A stretch of 64,000 nt of DNA, taken from contig NZ_WQLA01000002.1 in assembly GCF_009755275.1 (NCBI RefSeq), positions 558,001 through 622,000 of the forward strand, in the 5' to 3' direction. Shown here piece by piece: positions 45,843 to 55,013 of this stretch (positions are counted from its first letter, which is position 1; every line of letters begins with the position of its first letter). A program made the position numbers and the translations under genes. A model generated the notes under the pieces. That model made no database searches and was not told the origin of the DNA. It saw nothing but the letters and a program-made list of their open reading frames with translations. This stretch comes from Mucilaginibacter aquatilis (lineage in GTDB: Bacteria > Bacteroidota > Bacteroidia > Sphingobacteriales > Sphingobacteriaceae).

Positions 45843-46769
45843 ATGGCACATTTAGAAGCAGAGGAGCTCATAAAATATTTTAACTTTAAATATGAGGGAG
45901 AGAACTATATAAATTATAGTACTTTGTTTAATTCTCAAAATCATATATTAACTGCTTTATTAGCAATTCAACGTAAGTATTTTCCGACCAATGATTTTGA
46001 AATTAAAATTGGAACTTTCAAAGAGGGGAGCTTCGAAGTACCTTATTTGATAGACTTTACTCTTGCAAGTACACATCTGCTGAGCCCACTGCTAAATAAG
46101 GACAATCTTGACATACTTCACAAATCTTTAGCTGCTTTAGTATCAATATTAACTATCCATAAAACTTTTAAAGGAGAAAAACCTAAACAGGAAATCCCTA
46201 AAGGAAACGGTACAACTGACTTGAATTTTGGTAATGAAAATATTTTTAATGTCGAAAATTTTCACCTCCATATATATAAAGGTGATACAGTGATTACTAA
46301 TAATATTTCAAAAGGTTTTGCTCAAATAGAGCAAGACCAAAAAATAAAAGGTGTAAACCTGTATATAGAAGAAAAGTCACCACTAATTAAATTAAATCGT
46401 GAAGATATAGCAGACCTCGCAAAGACAAATCCTTACCAAAGGAAAGAAGAAAAAGAGTCAATTGCTACAGTTAAAGTTTTTGTGAAGAAAGCAAATCTTT
46501 TCAAGGATAAGAAAGGGCCTTGGAAATGGGAATTTATATATAATGGTAGGGTTATAAAGGCCATTATAAACGATATAAATTTTGAGCAGGCAGTAAAAGG
46601 AGGTAAAGTTTTTAGGCAAGGCACAAGACTTGTAGTTGATTTAAAAAAAATATCGGTTTGGAGTCCTAAGTATAACGGATTTCTTGTAAAAGGATATGAA
46701 ATAGTTAAAGTTTATGAAAATACGGACTCAGTTGATGTTTCTGATCAGCGAGACCTTTTTGATGATTAA
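45843..46769 (+). CDS. Unrecognised protein of the A+T-rich pair
   Basis: The 308-residue product has no signal peptide or membrane segment. Residues ~1-120 are mixed alpha/beta (EIKIGTFKEGSFEVPYLIDF), then a low-complexity linker, then ENFHLHIYKGDTVITNNISK. A compact beta-rich C-terminal domain follows (~205-300; WKWEFIYNGRVIKAIINDIN; RQGTRLVVDLKKISVWSPKY; KGYEIVKVYE) and the acidic tail ends DQRDLFDD. I do not recognise a named family with certainty; the C-terminal pattern recalls proteins from accessory regions of diverse bacteria. It is A+T-rich and coupled to the KilA-N gene. Function unknown. Confidence 0.75.
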   Translation: MAHLEAEELIKYFNFKYEGENYINYSTLFNSQNHILTALLAIQRKYFPTNDFEIKIGTFKEGSFEVPYLIDFTLASTHLLSPLLNKDNLDILHKSLAALVSILTIHKTFKGEKPKQEIPKGNGTTDLNFGNENIFNVENFHLHIYKGDTVITNNISKGFAQIEQDQKIKGVNLYIEEKSPLIKLNREDIADLAKTNPYQRKEEKESIATVKVFVKKANLFKDKKGPWKWEFIYNGRVIKAIINDINFEQAVKGGKVFRQGTRLVVDLKKISVWSPKYNGFLVKGYEIVKVYENTDSVDVSDQRDLFDD

Positions 46770-46812
46770 TTAGTGCTAATATATTAATTGAACCACTCAA
46801 CTACTCACCAAC

Positions 46813-47565
46813 CTATAACTTCTCCTTAGCGGCCTGTGTAAACTTACTGGCAAACACAAAATCATTCAGTTCCTGGTTATCAGTGTGGGCAATATCTTTA
46901 TTGGTGCCCTCCCAAGCTTTTTTGCCTTGATGTAAAAAGATAATATGATCACCAATACCCATTACGGAGTTCATATCGTGGGTAACAATTACGGTAGTTA
47001 TTTTGTACTCCTGGGTAAGCTCGTTAATCAGTTCGTCAATTACTATTGAGGTTTTTGGGTCGAGGCCCGAGTTGGGCTCATCCACAAACAGGTATTTAGG
47101 CTCCATGGCAATAGCACGCGCAATACCCACCCGCTTTTTCATTCCGCCCGATAGCTCTGAAGGGAATAGTTTGTTTTTATCTTTAAGGTTTACCCTTTCT
47201 AAACAAAAATTGGCACGGTCGAGCTTTTCCGACTTGCTCATGTCTGTAAATAAATTTAGCGGAAAAATGATGTTTTCCTCTACAGTCATAGAGTCAAACA
47301 GTGCCGAATTTTGAAAAAGCATGCCTATTTGTTTCCTTATAGGCACACGTTCTTCAAAGTTCATTGCGGTAAAGTCTTCACCGTTAAAAATTACTTTGCC
47401 TTTAGTGGGTTCATGCAACCCTACAATGCATTTAAGCAAAGTGGTTTTACCCGAACCTGAGCCACCAATAATGAGATTATTTTTACCGGCCTCAAAGGTT
47501 GCAGTAATGCCTTTAAGAACCTCGTTATCGCCAAATGTTTTATATATATCCTGAATCTCGATCAT
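46813..47565 (-). CDS. mlaF: MlaF-type ABC transporter ATPase
   Basis: The 250-residue product from the ATG at 47565 (MIEIQDIYKTFGDNEVLKGI) has Walker A GGSGSGKTT, signature LSGGMKKRVGIARAIA, Walker B YLFVDEPNSGLD and switch VTHDMNSVM. The LSGGMKKRVGIARA signature is typical of MlaF, the ATPase of the phospholipid-transporting MCE system. The start overlaps the stop of the MlaE gene (ATGA), so the two are coupled. An MCE (MlaD) gene is not next to them here. Confidence 0.92.
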   Translation of the reverse strand: MIEIQDIYKTFGDNEVLKGITATFEAGKNNLIIGGSGSGKTTLLKCIVGLHEPTKGKVIFNGEDFTAMNFEERVPIRKQIGMLFQNSALFDSMTVEENIIFPLNLFTDMSKSEKLDRANFCLERVNLKDKNKLFPSELSGGMKKRVGIARAIAMEPKYLFVDEPNSGLDPKTSIVIDELINELTQEYKITTVIVTHDMNSVMGIGDHIIFLHQGKKAWEGTNKDIAHTDNQELNDFVFASKFTQAAKEKL

Positions 47566-48293
47566 AACATTGCGCTTGTAATAATTAAATCGGCAAATAA
47601 AATGAATATACAGCTGTAAACTACGCCGGTTGTAGCTGATTGGCCTACCTCTAAAGCGCCACCGCTGGTGTAAAAACCCTGGTAGGCACATATTGAAGTG
47701 ATGATAAAACCATAAAAGAATGCTTTTACCAATGCCACCTGTATAATAATAGGTTGAAAGCCGTCGCGTAAACCCATTACATAGTCGGTGGTAGCAATAT
47801 CGCCGGTAATGGCACAGGCTAAGTATCCGCCTAAAATGCCCAAAACCATAGAGTATATTACCAGCATGGGCACCATTATTATACCTGCAAAAATTTTAGG
47901 TGCTATTAGGTAACCCGGTGCGTTTACGCCCATAATTTCAAGTGCATCTATTTGTTCAGTTACGCGCATAGTGCCAATTTGTGAGGCAATGCTTGAACCT
48001 ACCCGCCCGGCAAGTACCAGTGCCGATATGGTGGGACTAAATTCAAGAATGGTTGAGTCGCGCGAGATACTGCCTGCAATGCTACGCGGTACAAGCGGAC
48101 TGGCAAGCTGAAAAGCTACCTGTATGGTAGCCACGGCGCCAATAAACACCGATATAATGCTGATGATGCCCATAGAACCAATGCCTATAGATACCATTTC
48201 GCGCATGATTTCTCCCCAGTAAACTGAGAATTTTTCGGGCTTTTTAAAGCTTAAGCGTATCAGTAAAATATATTTACCTAAAGTAGTGAACAT
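47562..48293 (-). CDS. mlaE: MlaE-family ABC permease
   Basis: The 243-residue membrane protein has about five or six helices and the MlaE signature ISRDSTILEFSPTISALVLA, then GRVGSSIASQIGTMRVTEQI. With MlaF it forms the inner-membrane part of a lipid transporter that maintains outer-membrane asymmetry or imports lipids. The C-terminal stop overlaps the mlaF start. Confidence 0.93.
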   Translation of the reverse strand: MFTTLGKYILLIRLSFKKPEKFSVYWGEIMREMVSIGIGSMGIISIISVFIGAVATIQVAFQLASPLVPRSIAGSISRDSTILEFSPTISALVLAGRVGSSIASQIGTMRVTEQIDALEIMGVNAPGYLIAPKIFAGIIMVPMLVIYSMVLGILGGYLACAITGDIATTDYVMGLRDGFQPIIIQVALVKAFFYGFIITSICAYQGFYTSGGALEVGQSATTGVVYSCIFILFADLIITSAML

Positions 48294-48377
48294 GTAATGT
48301 TGGTATATATGTGCGTTAAAAATACATTTTTATGCTCACCGTTTACAGAGTAAGCTAATTTGATTTACATTTAAAAC

Positions 48378-49082
48378 ATGGAAAACGCCCTCATAACCGG
48401 TGCCACGCAGGGCATAGGTCGCGCTATAGCGCTCGCATTTGCTAAACAAGGAATAAGTATGGCAATTTGTTCGCGCAATGTTAAAGATTTGCAAAACCTG
48501 CAGATAGAACTACTTAAAATGAACTCTGAAATACAAGTACATACTCAGGTTGCCGATTGTAGCAAGCGTACCGATGTGCGTGCATTTGCCCAAGCTGCTC
48601 AAGATAAGCTTGGCTTTATAAATATATTGGTAAACAATGTTGGCGCATTTATACCATCAACCGTGTTGAATGATGATGATAACGCCTTTGATACCCTATT
48701 TAACACCAATGTAATGCCGGCTTATGAGCTGTACCGTTTTTTTGGTAAGCAAATGCAGCAGGAGGGAAAAGGTCACATCTTTAATATATGTTCTGCAGCA
48801 TCAAAAAGCCCTGCAATAAATGCCGGAACTTATAGTGTAACAAAAGCTGCGTTGTATAGTCTTAATACTGTAATGAAGCTCGAAATGCAGGCTTACAAAG
48901 TAAAAGTAACCGCTGTATTGCCCGGCTCAACATTAACAGGCTCCTGGGCCGGAACGGAAGTGCACCCATCCCGGTTTGTGATGCCAGAAGATGTAGCCGC
49001 CGCTGTACTTACTGCTTACAACATGAGTGTTGGCGCTAACACTGATGAGATTGTAATAAAGCCGGTTTCGGGGCAGATTTAA
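48378..49082 (+). CDS. SDR-family oxidoreductase
   Basis: The 234-residue enzyme has the classic short-chain dehydrogenase motifs: cofactor site TGATQGIG, NNVG strand, catalytic Ser in ICSAASKSP and catalytic YSVTK. The basic residue after the second strand (CSRN) suggests NADP(H). The length matches the 3-oxoacyl-ACP reductase-like group, but the substrate is not determined. It is divergent from mlaE. Confidence 0.92.
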   Translation: MENALITGATQGIGRAIALAFAKQGISMAICSRNVKDLQNLQIELLKMNSEIQVHTQVADCSKRTDVRAFAQAAQDKLGFINILVNNVGAFIPSTVLNDDDNAFDTLFNTNVMPAYELYRFFGKQMQQEGKGHIFNICSAASKSPAINAGTYSVTKAALYSLNTVMKLEMQAYKVKVTAVLPGSTLTGSWAGTEVHPSRFVMPEDVAAAVLTAYNMSVGANTDEIVIKPVSGQI

Positions 49083-49106
49083 AATGAACCATTAAAGCTT
49101 AAAAAA

Positions 49107-49583
49107 ATGTACACTCAACATAAAAAACTTTACCGCGACGAGCAGAACAAAATGATTGGCGGTGTTTGCCAGGGACTGGCGCAATACTTAGATATAGATG
49201 TATCAATAGTAAGAGCTGTGTTTTTACTGGCCTTATTTCTTAAAGGTGGCAGTATAATTATTTACATTATTTTAATGATTGTATTACCCAAAAAACCTTT
49301 CGCATTTTACAATCCAGAAGTTGATTACACCACGCCTCCGCAGGGTGAGCAGGTGCCGCCGTTTACATTTGAAAGCAAGCCGGCAAAAAAAAGTAATGCC
49401 CCTGTGATTGCAGGTGTTATGCTTATACTGTTGGGTATTATACTTACTGTTGATGAGCTTGATTTGATTCCTTATTGGGATTTTGAACACCTTTGGCCGG
49501 TGCCGCTTATAGTAATAGGTATAATGCTTGTGTTTACATCAGGCAACAAGAAAAATTTAGATCCTAAACCTCCAATTGAATAA
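49107..49583 (+). CDS. PspC-domain membrane protein
   Basis: The 158-residue product has an N-terminal PspC domain (KKLYRDEQNKMIGGVCQGLA, then QYLDIDVSIVRAVF) with a membrane helix, a proline-rich linker, and two further hydrophobic segments (~95-115, ~130-150). PspC proteins sense or report envelope stress. The next gene starts 5 bases after the stop and shares the LiaF-like theme, so the pair is probably an envelope-stress module. Confidence 0.9.
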   Translation: MYTQHKKLYRDEQNKMIGGVCQGLAQYLDIDVSIVRAVFLLALFLKGGSIIIYIILMIVLPKKPFAFYNPEVDYTTPPQGEQVPPFTFESKPAKKSNAPVIAGVMLILLGIILTVDELDLIPYWDFEHLWPVPLIVIGIMLVFTSGNKKNLDPKPPIE

Positions 49584-49587
49584 TACA

Positions 49588-50550
49588 ATGAAAAGCGATA
49601 GATTATTTTCGGGACTGGTATTGGTTATTATCGGTGTCGTGTTCTTACTTAACAGTTTCAATATCATCCATTTCAGCTGGTGGAACATTTGGAAGCTGTG
49701 GCCAATATTTTTGGTAATTGGCGGTGTAAATTTACTTCTGTCCAATACCAAGGCTGCGTGGGCTGTAATTGTTAAAGTTTTGGTTTTGGTAATTGGTGTA
49801 GGCCTAGTTGTTTACTCGGGCACAAGACCGCGCAATCAATCATTACCGGGCTGGCAGTTTAATTTTGACGATAATAACAACGATGATGATTCAGACCGCG
49901 ACGGCGATGTAAAATCAACCCGTAACAGCAATACCTATTCAGAAGCATTCGTTGCCGGTACTAAAGTAGCCAGGTTAGAAATAGCAGGCGGCGGTACAAC
50001 TTATGAACTTAAGGATACAACTAAGGATTTGTTTCATGCAGAAGCACGTGAACATTTTGGCGACTATGGCTTAAGTACAACCAAAGAGGATTCAATTACG
50101 GTTGTTGATTTTAGCATGAGCAAGCACAATCAAAAATTTAATTTCGGCGACGGCGGCATGAATAAGGTATCAATTGGCTTAAATCCGGTTCCCGTTTGGG
50201 ATATAGAGCTTAAAGGTGGCGCTGCCGAAATTGATTTTGACCTAACCAAGTTTAAAGTACGAAATGTAAATGTTAACGGAGGTGCAACTTCTACCGATAT
50301 TAAGCTGGCGGCTAATATGCCGGTTACCAATGTGAGTGTACATGCCGGTGCTTCTGAAACAAAAATTATGGTTCCAAAAAACGCAGGCTGTGATATTGAA
50401 ATGCACGGAGGACTTACCTCAAAGCATTTTGATGACTTTACAAAGGTAAGTAACACACATTACGTTACGCCGGGTTTTGAAAACGCAACTAATAAAATTT
50501 ACTTGAAACTAAAGGGCGGTGTATCCGAGTTCAGGGTTGAAAGATATTAA
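49588..50550 (+). CDS. LiaF-like membrane protein with beta-rich C-terminus
   Basis: The 320-residue product (ATG at 49588; a TTG at 49576 overlaps the upstream stop) has four hydrophobic segments in residues ~5-90 of the LiaI/LiaF type (GLVLVIIGVVFLLNSFNIIH). An Asn/Asp-rich linker (NFDDNNNDDDSDRDGD) precedes a repetitive beta-helix-like domain with ELKGGAAEIDFDL, NVNGGATSTDIKL, HAGASETKIMV and MHGGLTSKHF. Such proteins are linked to cell-envelope stress control in relatives, but the role here is inferred from the PspC neighbour only. Confidence 0.85.
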   Translation: MKSDRLFSGLVLVIIGVVFLLNSFNIIHFSWWNIWKLWPIFLVIGGVNLLLSNTKAAWAVIVKVLVLVIGVGLVVYSGTRPRNQSLPGWQFNFDDNNNDDDSDRDGDVKSTRNSNTYSEAFVAGTKVARLEIAGGGTTYELKDTTKDLFHAEAREHFGDYGLSTTKEDSITVVDFSMSKHNQKFNFGDGGMNKVSIGLNPVPVWDIELKGGAAEIDFDLTKFKVRNVNVNGGATSTDIKLAANMPVTNVSVHAGASETKIMVPKNAGCDIEMHGGLTSKHFDDFTKVSNTHYVTPGFENATNKIYLKLKGGVSEFRVERY

Positions 50551-50584
50551 CTGTAAACATCTTCTGCTTAATAATGCAGTTGAA

Positions 50585-50621
50585 AAAGAAAGCGCACCCT
50601 CAAGGTACGCTTTCTTTGTTT
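50585..50621 (+). terminator. Terminator after the PspC/LiaF-like operon
   Basis: A 14-bp stem with one mismatch (50585-50598 with 50604-50617, arms AAAGAAAGCGCACC and near-complement) is followed by GTTTTG. Confidence 0.75.
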
Positions 50622-50696
50622 TGATATTTAGCATGCTTTAACTGGTAGCCGTGTTAAATTAATGGTGTTATTTTGCAGTAAAGTAAAAGTATATAT

Positions 50697-51947
50697 ATGA
50701 AGCGATGTTTGATGCTGTTTGTATGGTTACTGATTGGTAATGCGAGTTTCAGTCAGTTTATGGGTGCGCAGCCAGGTTACAAGCCATTGTCGGGAGGTGA
50801 TTGGGTAAAGTCAAAAAATTGCTATATGCTCACGTTGCTTGAAGAGGATAAGGCAGTTGCCAGCTTATTACAAACAGACGTTGAACTAGCAAAGCTTGCT
50901 GCCGCCAAGCATCGTGCTATACAATTATCGCTCTCAGAATGTAAAGATGCATTGTGCCTGCCCGGCTTTATAAAATTTACAAGCCAGGAGATAAGTGTGG
51001 TTAGTAACAGACTCAAAGTTTTGTATAAGGTGGGTAATGCGCTTGATGTGCTTGTTAAAAAACATATTATACCATCGGGCATGTATATCAGATATAATGA
51101 TTTAGCTCCTGTTGGCTTACTGGTAAAGGCCTGGGAGCAGGATGCCGCCTGTATAAATTATATCATAAGCGTTTATGCGGAAGCAAAGAAGCCTAACTAT
51201 CCTCAAATTGATTCTATAAGCTACGACATCAAAAAGCGCTCATATTATACACTAATGTATGATTGCACTAGTGAGGTTGTTGAAGCAGTCAACAAAAATG
51301 ATTTGTTCTTTAAACCATCGTTGTACGCTGCGCTTACCTATCTTGAAGTAAACGAGCGCCGTCAGGCGGCCGATTATGAACCCATGGTAAGCACAGCTAA
51401 TAAGCTTGCTGCTGAGAGAATAAAGCAAACCAAATGGACAGCTTATTCTTACTCACACATTTTAGTGCCGGGTGCAGGGCCTGATAATTTAACAACGCCT
51501 TTAAGCGGAGAAGGTATGCTTCGCTGTAAAACAGCTGCAAGGCAATACTTTGCAAATAAGGCTCCTTTTGTAGTGGTTTCTGGCGGAGCGGTGCATCCGT
51601 TTAAAACCAAGTATAACGAGGCGGTTGAAATGCGTAAATACATGATTAATGTGCTGCATGTGCCTGCCTATGCAGTTATTATTGAACCGCACGCACGGCA
51701 TACAACTACAAACTTGCGTAACGATGCCCGGCTGATATTCAGATATGGCATGCCGTTTGGAAAACCAGGCTTAATTATAACCGATAAATATCAAAACGAC
51801 TTTATTGCCAATATGGAACAGCGTTGCCTTAAAGAGCTTGGCTATGTGCCTTACAAGTTGGGTAAGCGGCTTTCTGATACTGCATTGGAATTTTATCCGT
51901 TGGTAACAGCATTGCAAACAGATGCTGATGAACCAATGGATCCATAA
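50697..51947 (+). CDS. Exported YdcF-like (DUF218) protein
   Basis: The 416-residue precursor has a signal peptide (MKRCLMLFVWLLIGNASF). Residues ~30-235 are helical and unrecognised. Residues ~240-400 form a DUF218 domain (SHILVPGAGPDNLTTPLSGE; APFVVVSGGAVHP; AVEMRKYMI; AVIIEPHARHTTTNLRNDAR), as in YdcF/SanA/ElyC. The family is linked to envelope maintenance and nucleotide or carrier handling; the function here is unknown. Confidence 0.85.
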   Translation: MKRCLMLFVWLLIGNASFSQFMGAQPGYKPLSGGDWVKSKNCYMLTLLEEDKAVASLLQTDVELAKLAAAKHRAIQLSLSECKDALCLPGFIKFTSQEISVVSNRLKVLYKVGNALDVLVKKHIIPSGMYIRYNDLAPVGLLVKAWEQDAACINYIISVYAEAKKPNYPQIDSISYDIKKRSYYTLMYDCTSEVVEAVNKNDLFFKPSLYAALTYLEVNERRQAADYEPMVSTANKLAAERIKQTKWTAYSYSHILVPGAGPDNLTTPLSGEGMLRCKTAARQYFANKAPFVVVSGGAVHPFKTKYNEAVEMRKYMINVLHVPAYAVIIEPHARHTTTNLRNDARLIFRYGMPFGKPGLIITDKYQNDFIANMEQRCLKELGYVPYKLGKRLSDTALEFYPLVTALQTDADEPMDP

Positions 51948-52120
51948 CCTACCATTGCTTAGCAAATATTAATTCAAGCATCACAAATTCTTTATAGTGT
52001 GTACATGTTGAGTTGGTAGTTTTGATTGCTTGATGGGAGAGTTTTAGTCAAAGCCACTCAAAATAACAGCGGTATTTTAATGCTTACCTAAGTTTGCCAT
52101 ATACACACCGGGACACCATA

Positions 52121-52152
52121 AGAAACGGCCTGCTATTCAGCAGGCCGTTTCT
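52121..52152. terminator. Terminator after the small acidic gene
   Basis: A perfect 14-bp stem (52121-52134 with 52139-52152, arms AGAAACGGCCTGCT and complement), 4-base loop, with T-rich flanks. It lies 15 bases past the stop of the minus-strand gene at 52168. Confidence 0.8.
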
Positions 52153-52167
52153 TGTTTGTAATCAAAG

Positions 52168-52437
52168 TTATTGCCCTTTTGATAAGCCAAATTTTGGCTC
52201 CTCAACGCCAATCATGTACATGTATTTTACATCCTGCCATTCCGCTTCAAATGTGACAGCATCAACGTTAGCTATAAGCTGAGTCTCTATCTCGTAGTAA
52301 TCTGCTTCAAACTCTTTTTCAAAGGCATATGAAAAGGTTTCGAGCGGACTCCAGCCTAATTCTTCCATTTCACGGTCAAGTTCAATGGCCAGTGCTGTAT
52401 CATGCGGAACTGTATCAAAAAATACTAATGCTTTCAT
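52168..52437 (-). CDS. Small acidic protein, function unknown
   Basis: The 89-residue product (MKALVFFDTVPHDTALAIEL) is acidic, without signal peptide or membrane segment. It looks like a compact alpha/beta fold (FFD strand, ELDREMEELGWSPLE helix, KYMYMIGVEEPK). A good ATG and a terminator directly after it argue that it is a real gene. I do not recognise a family; the neighbouring genes give no clue. Confidence 0.7.
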   Translation of the reverse strand: MKALVFFDTVPHDTALAIELDREMEELGWSPLETFSYAFEKEFEADYYEIETQLIANVDAVTFEAEWQDVKYMYMIGVEEPKFGLSKGQ

Positions 52438-52760
52438 AGGTATTAAGTATTTAAATAGCCCTATTGGGTATAGCTACATTAAGGAATAAAAAGCGCAAAT
52501 GTTTCAACAGCCGGTGCGTTGGTCTGCTATAATCAACTATACCTTATATTTATAAAGTAGTTCTTCGTGGCTTACTTCCACGCCCGTTGCCGGTAACGAA
52601 ATTTTTAAGCTACCGAAGTTTATTTCGAGTGTAAACCAATACTATTTTGGCTGGCCAAATGCAATTGGCGGCATTAAGCCAACGGTTTGCTGATAATATT
52701 TTGTAATCTTGCTTACCGAAAGTTAACTCCAGGCTACCTGCCATTAACTTAAATATCAAC
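52438..52760. other. Intergenic region upstream of the glycan locus
   Basis: Divergent spacer. No gene seen; the promoter of the GH78-like gene is expected here, but I could not pick a convincing consensus match. Confidence 0.4.
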
Positions 52761-54959
52761 ATGAATAAAAACGCGCTGATTTTAACCCGTTTAGGCCGTT
52801 GTGCCATAGCTATTTTTTGCTTTATTGCCTTATTTGTTGCCGAAGTGCAGGCCCAAACCAAAGCCACCTGGATTTGGTACCCAGGCGATTACGAAATTTG
52901 GTTAAGCAACAAAATGCAAAACCGCCGTACCGAGCGTGGTTCCTTTTTTCCGCCATTTTGGAAATTAGATAGCCATTACGTATTGATAGATTTTCATAAA
53001 GATTACAACATTGCATCGGCAGAGGAAGCTGAGATTGCTGTTGAAGGGCAATACAATCTTAAAATTGATGGGAAGGCCGTTGCCGGTTATCCTAAGAAAA
53101 TAACCTTGCCTGCCGGTAAGCACCGCATCAGTCTAAAAGTTTACAACCAGGGCGCAGTACCGGCAGTGTTTGTAAAAAGTACTCACGTGGTAACTGATAA
53201 TACCTGGCAGGTAACTTTTGAAGATAAAGAGTGGATTGATGCATCGGGCAAAACATCCGACATATCGGCTACGCAGTATTTACAGGCTGGTTCATGGAAC
53301 TTTAATGAGGCTAACACGTCGCCTTCGGCTTTCCGTTTGCCGGTTAAACCACAACAAGCGGTATCAAAAGATAAAAAAGCACGCTCTATTTTTGTTGATT
53401 TTGGTAAAGAAACCTTTGGCTTTGTAAAGCTGCATGATGTAAAGGGCAAGGGCAACGTAACCCTTTACTTTGGCGAAAGCAAGGAAGAAGCCATGAGCTT
53501 GGACGGTGGTGAACTGGTAGACAAGTTTGAAGTAAACCAAGATAAAAGCGGCGACCTAACCTTTGATGGTTCGCGAGCGTTCCGTTATGTAAATGTGGTG
53601 TTTGATGAAAACGTGAACATTGGGGATGTGTCCATGCTGTACGAATACCTGCCGGTTGAACAACGTGGTAGTTTCAAGTGTTCTGACGAGCAGATCAATA
53701 AGATTTGGGATGTTTCGGCTTATACTATGGAGCTCAACACCCGCGAGTTTTTTATAGATGGTATTAAACGCGACCGCTGGATATGGTCGGGCGATGCTGC
53801 ACAGAGTTACCTGATGAACTATTACCTGTACTTTGATTCGCCATCGGTAACCCGTACCATTAGTGCGCTGCGTGGCAAAGACCCGGTAACCAGTCACATT
53901 AATACCATTATGGATTATACGTTCTATTGGTTTATCAGTATTTACGATTACTATCAGCACACCGGCGATCAAGCATTTATTGAGCAATCATACTCGCGCA
54001 TGCAAAGTATGATGGATTATTGCCTTTCGCGCCGCAACAAAAACGGCCTTATGCAAGGCCTAACCGGCGACTGGGTATTCATTGACTGGGCCGATGGACT
54101 GAGCAAGCAAGGAGAAGTAAGTTTTGAGCAAATGTTGCTATGCCGCAGTTTAGAGAGCATGGCGCTATGTGCCAACATTATGAAAGATACTAAGGGGTCG
54201 GCCAAATACGGTGCACTGGCTAAAGATTTGAAAGCGAAACTGTTTACCTATTATTGGAATGCACAAAAACATGCCTTGGTACACAGCCGCGTAAACGGTA
54301 AACAAACCGCCAACGTTACCCGCTATGCCAACATGTTTGGTATCTTCTTTAATTATTTTACCGAAGCGCAGAAGCAAGACGTTAAAAAATACGTGCTGAT
54401 GAATGATAAGGTGCAAAAAATTGTAACGCCCTACATGCGCTTTTATGAGTTGGAAGCACTTTGCGCCATGGGCGAACAGGATTATGTGCTAAAGCAGATG
54501 AAAGACTACTGGGGCGGCATGCTCAACCTGGGCGCAACCTCATTTTGGGAAGAATACAATCCTGATAAAAAAGGAGCAGAGCACTACGCCATGTACGGTC
54601 GTCCGTTTGGTAAAAGCTTGTGCCATGCGTGGGGAGCAAGCCCTATTTACCTGCTGGGAAAATACTATTTAGGAGTAAAGCCAACGGCACCGGCTTACTC
54701 ACAATACTTGATTGAACCTAAACTGGGCGGTTTACAATGGATGGAAGGAACAATTCCAACTCCTAAAGGCGACATTAAGTTAAAAATAAGTACCACGCAA
54801 ATTAAGGTAACCGCCGATACCGGTACTGGTACACTCCGCATTAAAAGCAAAACCAAGCCTGAATGCAGTGACGCAGCAGTAAGAGCTACTGCCGGCGGAT
54901 ACTACGAAATAACCATACAAAAAGGTAAAACTTTTACTGTTAATTATAAGGCTGTATAA
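52761..54959 (+). CDS. GH78-like alpha-L-rhamnosidase family protein
   Basis: GH78 enzymes release terminal alpha-L-rhamnose. The 732-residue precursor has a signal peptide ending EVQAQ, N-terminal beta-sandwich domains (~30-300), an (alpha/alpha)6 barrel (~305-640), and a C-terminal beta domain. The barrel has DGIKRDRWIWSGDAAQS, GDWVFIDWAD and the catalytic-base region TSFWEEYNP. The usual DCPxRDERLGWxGD motif is present in the altered form DGIKRDRWIWSGD, one residue shorter and lacking the Glu of RDE; I know this form from Bacteroidota paralogues. So rhamnosidase activity is likely but the exact specificity is open. A strong terminator follows, so it is separate from the next operon. Confidence 0.85.
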   Translation: MNKNALILTRLGRCAIAIFCFIALFVAEVQAQTKATWIWYPGDYEIWLSNKMQNRRTERGSFFPPFWKLDSHYVLIDFHKDYNIASAEEAEIAVEGQYNLKIDGKAVAGYPKKITLPAGKHRISLKVYNQGAVPAVFVKSTHVVTDNTWQVTFEDKEWIDASGKTSDISATQYLQAGSWNFNEANTSPSAFRLPVKPQQAVSKDKKARSIFVDFGKETFGFVKLHDVKGKGNVTLYFGESKEEAMSLDGGELVDKFEVNQDKSGDLTFDGSRAFRYVNVVFDENVNIGDVSMLYEYLPVEQRGSFKCSDEQINKIWDVSAYTMELNTREFFIDGIKRDRWIWSGDAAQSYLMNYYLYFDSPSVTRTISALRGKDPVTSHINTIMDYTFYWFISIYDYYQHTGDQAFIEQSYSRMQSMMDYCLSRRNKNGLMQGLTGDWVFIDWADGLSKQGEVSFEQMLLCRSLESMALCANIMKDTKGSAKYGALAKDLKAKLFTYYWNAQKHALVHSRVNGKQTANVTRYANMFGIFFNYFTEAQKQDVKKYVLMNDKVQKIVTPYMRFYELEALCAMGEQDYVLKQMKDYWGGMLNLGATSFWEEYNPDKKGAEHYAMYGRPFGKSLCHAWGASPIYLLGKYYLGVKPTAPAYSQYLIEPKLGGLQWMEGTIPTPKGDIKLKISTTQIKVTADTGTGTLRIKSKTKPECSDAAVRATAGGYYEITIQKGKTFTVNYKAV

Positions 54960-54977
54960 GTTGTTCAACTATATTTT

Positions 54978-55013
54978 TAAACGGAGCAAGATTACTTGCT
55001 CCGTTTTTTTTTT
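54978..55013 (+). terminator. Terminator after the GH78-like gene
   Basis: A 10-bp or longer stem (54981-54990 with 54995 onwards, arms ACGGAGCAAG and complement), loop ATTA, followed by ten T residues. Confidence 0.9.

Noticed and set aside
45239..46769. A full prophage
   Set aside because: Only a KilA-N gene and one unknown gene; no integrase, capsid, tail or lysis genes.
52610..52867. Minus-strand 85-codon frame upstream of the GH78-like gene
   Set aside because: Overlaps the GH78-like signal peptide; no start context or similarity.
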